Shown one piece after another: positions 17,286-18,505 of a DNA stretch of 18,505 nucleotides; the stretch's first letter is position 1, and every line of letters starts with the position of its first letter. The position numbers and the translations under genes were made by a program. The stretch is taken from positions 1 to 18,505 of the forward strand of contig JAEWIF010000040.1 in NCBI GenBank assembly GCA_023387335.1, in the 5' to 3' direction. The stretch is from Pseudomonadota bacterium (lineage in GTDB: Bacteria; Pseudomonadota; Gammaproteobacteria; Burkholderiales; Burkholderiaceae_C). The notes beneath the pieces were generated by a model that saw only the letters and a program-made list of their open reading frames with translations, was not told the DNA's origin and did not search any database.

Positions 17286-18505
17286 ATGTCGATAACCCCA
17301 AGCAGCACGCCTAATGTCGGATACCAGCGTCCTGAGCTGACTAAGAACGCTGGTAAGTACCGAATGATTAAGGACTGCATCGAGGGGCAGGAAGCTGTTA
17401 AAGCACGCGGTGATTTTTACTTGCCTCGTCCTGACCCTACGAACTGCACAGAAGAAAACCTGATGCGGTACAATTCGTACCTGCGTCGCGCTGTGTTCTA
17501 CAACGTACTGCAGCGAACTCTTTCGGGTATGACTGGTCTGGTATTCCAGCAGCAGCCTGAGATGCTGATGCCTGACGATATGGAAGTGCTGAAAGTAAAT
17601 ATCGACGGTGCAGGCATTGGTGCTATTCAGCAAATGCGTAAGTGCTTTAAATCGGTGCTTGCATTTGGGCGGGCAGGTCTGTTGACTGACTTCCCTAAAG
17701 CACGTATCGGTGAATTTGGCGAATCCATTGGCTTTACCCGTAAAGAGCTGATGGATGGAGAAGTACAGCCGACTGTAACGCTGTATATGCCATGGCAGAT
17801 TATAAACTGGCGGGAAGAGTATCGCAACGGTAAAGTGATGCTTACTCAAGTTGTCATTTGCGAGCAAATACCGGGGGTTACTGATGGCTTTCAGCAAGAC
17901 TACACACCCGTGTGGCGTCACCTTTACCTGGATGAAGAAGGCAATTGCAACCAGTCTTTGTGGGTCAATAAGGGCGACAAGAACGCGCAGAACGTATCCG
18001 GCGGTGCGGTGTATGTCACGCAGGAAAATGTTGTCTTACGCGACTCCAATGGCTTACCGTTGAAGTTTATTCCGTTCCAGTTTATTGGTTCTGAAACAAA
18101 CAGCGCTGAGATTGACCCTCCGCCGATGTACGACTTAGCTGTGCTTAATATTGCACACTACCGTAACTCTGCTGACTACGAAGAATCATGCTTCGTAACA
18201 GGTCAACCCACAGTATGGGCGTCTGGTCTTACTGAAGCATGGGTTGAAGATGTTCTGAAGGGTGAACTGCGACTCGGTTCGTTTGGTGGTATTCCGCTGC
18301 CGGCTAACGCCGCTGTAGGTATTATCCAGACCAGTCCTAACACCCAGCCGTTTGAAGCGATGAAGCAGAAAGAAGCGCAGATGATTGCCATCGGTGCTAG
18401 ACTGATTCGTGAGAATGGTAAAGTTGAACGACGCGAAGTTGAGATTAAAAACGAAGCCGCATCTGAAGCCTCGCTTATCGTAACTGTTGCACAGAACGTT
18501 GAAGC
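17286..18505 (+). CDS. portal protein (DUF4055 type), 3' end outside window
   Basis: An open frame starting MSITPSSTPNVGYQRPEL and running without a stop through the right edge (about 406 residues visible). The N-terminal signature matches DUF4055 proteins: YLPRP around residue 50, then a Y-x-x-Y-L-x-R-A-x-F-Y-N segment, RT-x-x-G-M-T-G-L-V-F and a Q-P pair. These form the portal or head-tail connector at one capsid vertex, through which the terminase packages DNA. Position after the terminase supports this. The ATG lies 1 nt after the terminase stop. No deviations are seen in the visible part. Confidence 0.85.
   Translation, partial: MSITPSSTPNVGYQRPELTKNAGKYRMIKDCIEGQEAVKARGDFYLPRPDPTNCTEENLMRYNSYLRRAVFYNVLQRTLSGMTGLVFQQQPEMLMPDDMEVLKVNIDGAGIGAIQQMRKCFKSVLAFGRAGLLTDFPKARIGEFGESIGFTRKELMDGEVQPTVTLYMPWQIINWREEYRNGKVMLTQVVICEQIPGVTDGFQQDYTPVWRHLYLDEEGNCNQSLWVNKGDKNAQNVSGGAVYVTQENVVLRDSNGLPLKFIPFQFIGSETNSAEIDPPPMYDLAVLNIAHYRNSADYEESCFVTGQPTVWASGLTEAWVEDVLKGELRLGSFGGIPLPANAAVGIIQTSPNTQPFEAMKQKEAQMIAIGARLIRENGKVERREVEIKNEAASEASLIVTVAQNVE

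Noticed and set aside
17262..17921. Long leftward frame (219 codons) opposite the portal gene
   Set aside because: It lies wholly antisense to the well-supported portal and terminase genes, with no ribosome site; it is a shadow frame.
1..18505. tRNA genes, CRISPR arrays, insertion sequences, integrase or attachment sites
   Set aside because: No cloverleaf-like segment, regularly spaced repeats, transposase or integrase motifs were seen on either strand by reading; only the HNH gene is a mobile-type element.

Overview
This window is part of the genome of a tailed double-stranded DNA bacteriophage (Caudoviricetes). It carries a small terminase candidate, a large terminase and a DUF4055-type portal in packaging order at the right end. 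It also holds a primase/helicase, nucleotide-metabolism genes, a homing endonuclease, and dense cassettes of tiny overlapping genes. The host is most likely a member of the Enterobacterales. The promoters are sigma70-like, ribosome binding sites are strong AGGAG/GGAGAG types, and one leader holds a sequence identical to the boxA of enterobacterial rRNA operons.

Layout. (1) 1-4349, leftward: about eleven genes ending in a P-loop ATPase cut by the window edge. Most are unknown. Internal promoters lie before 575, 2037 and 3630. (2) 4350-4502: a divergent promoter region built on a 45-bp concentric dyad. (3) 4503-8273, rightward: a small basic protein, an 844-residue primase-polymerase/helicase fusion, a terminator, a roughly 500-bp AT-rich, repeat-rich non-coding region that could be a replication origin, and a PD-(D/E)XK resolvase-like nuclease. 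(4) 8270-11356, leftward: twelve very small genes in coupled blocks separated by five similar hairpins. Their leader carries a boxB-like hairpin plus a perfect rrn-type boxA. (5) 11411-12204: about 790 bp non-coding, with a Fur-box-like sequence and a duplicated structured element. (6) 12205-15364, rightward: zinc-peptidase-like protein, dihydrofolate reductase, HNH/AP2 homing endonuclease, dNMP kinase, a coiled-coil protein and one unknown gene. (7) 15365-18505: terminator-like dyad, strong promoter, small terminase candidate, large terminase, portal (cut by the right edge).

How it fits together (inference): the leftward and rightward replication genes fire from the central divergent promoter. 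The tiny-gene operon is likely early, and Nus-factor antitermination at boxA could carry polymerase through its intergenic hairpins. DHFR and the dNMP kinase supply nucleotides, and the terminase/portal cluster starts the late region. Nearly all promoters share an unusual -35 box, T(T/G)TAC, and four have a CACCACT/AGTGGTG motif between -35 and -10, which suggests a phage-encoded regulator.

The most interesting candidates are the rrn-like antitermination leader with its covarying hairpin family, the duplicated structured element at 11740-11980, and the central dyad.
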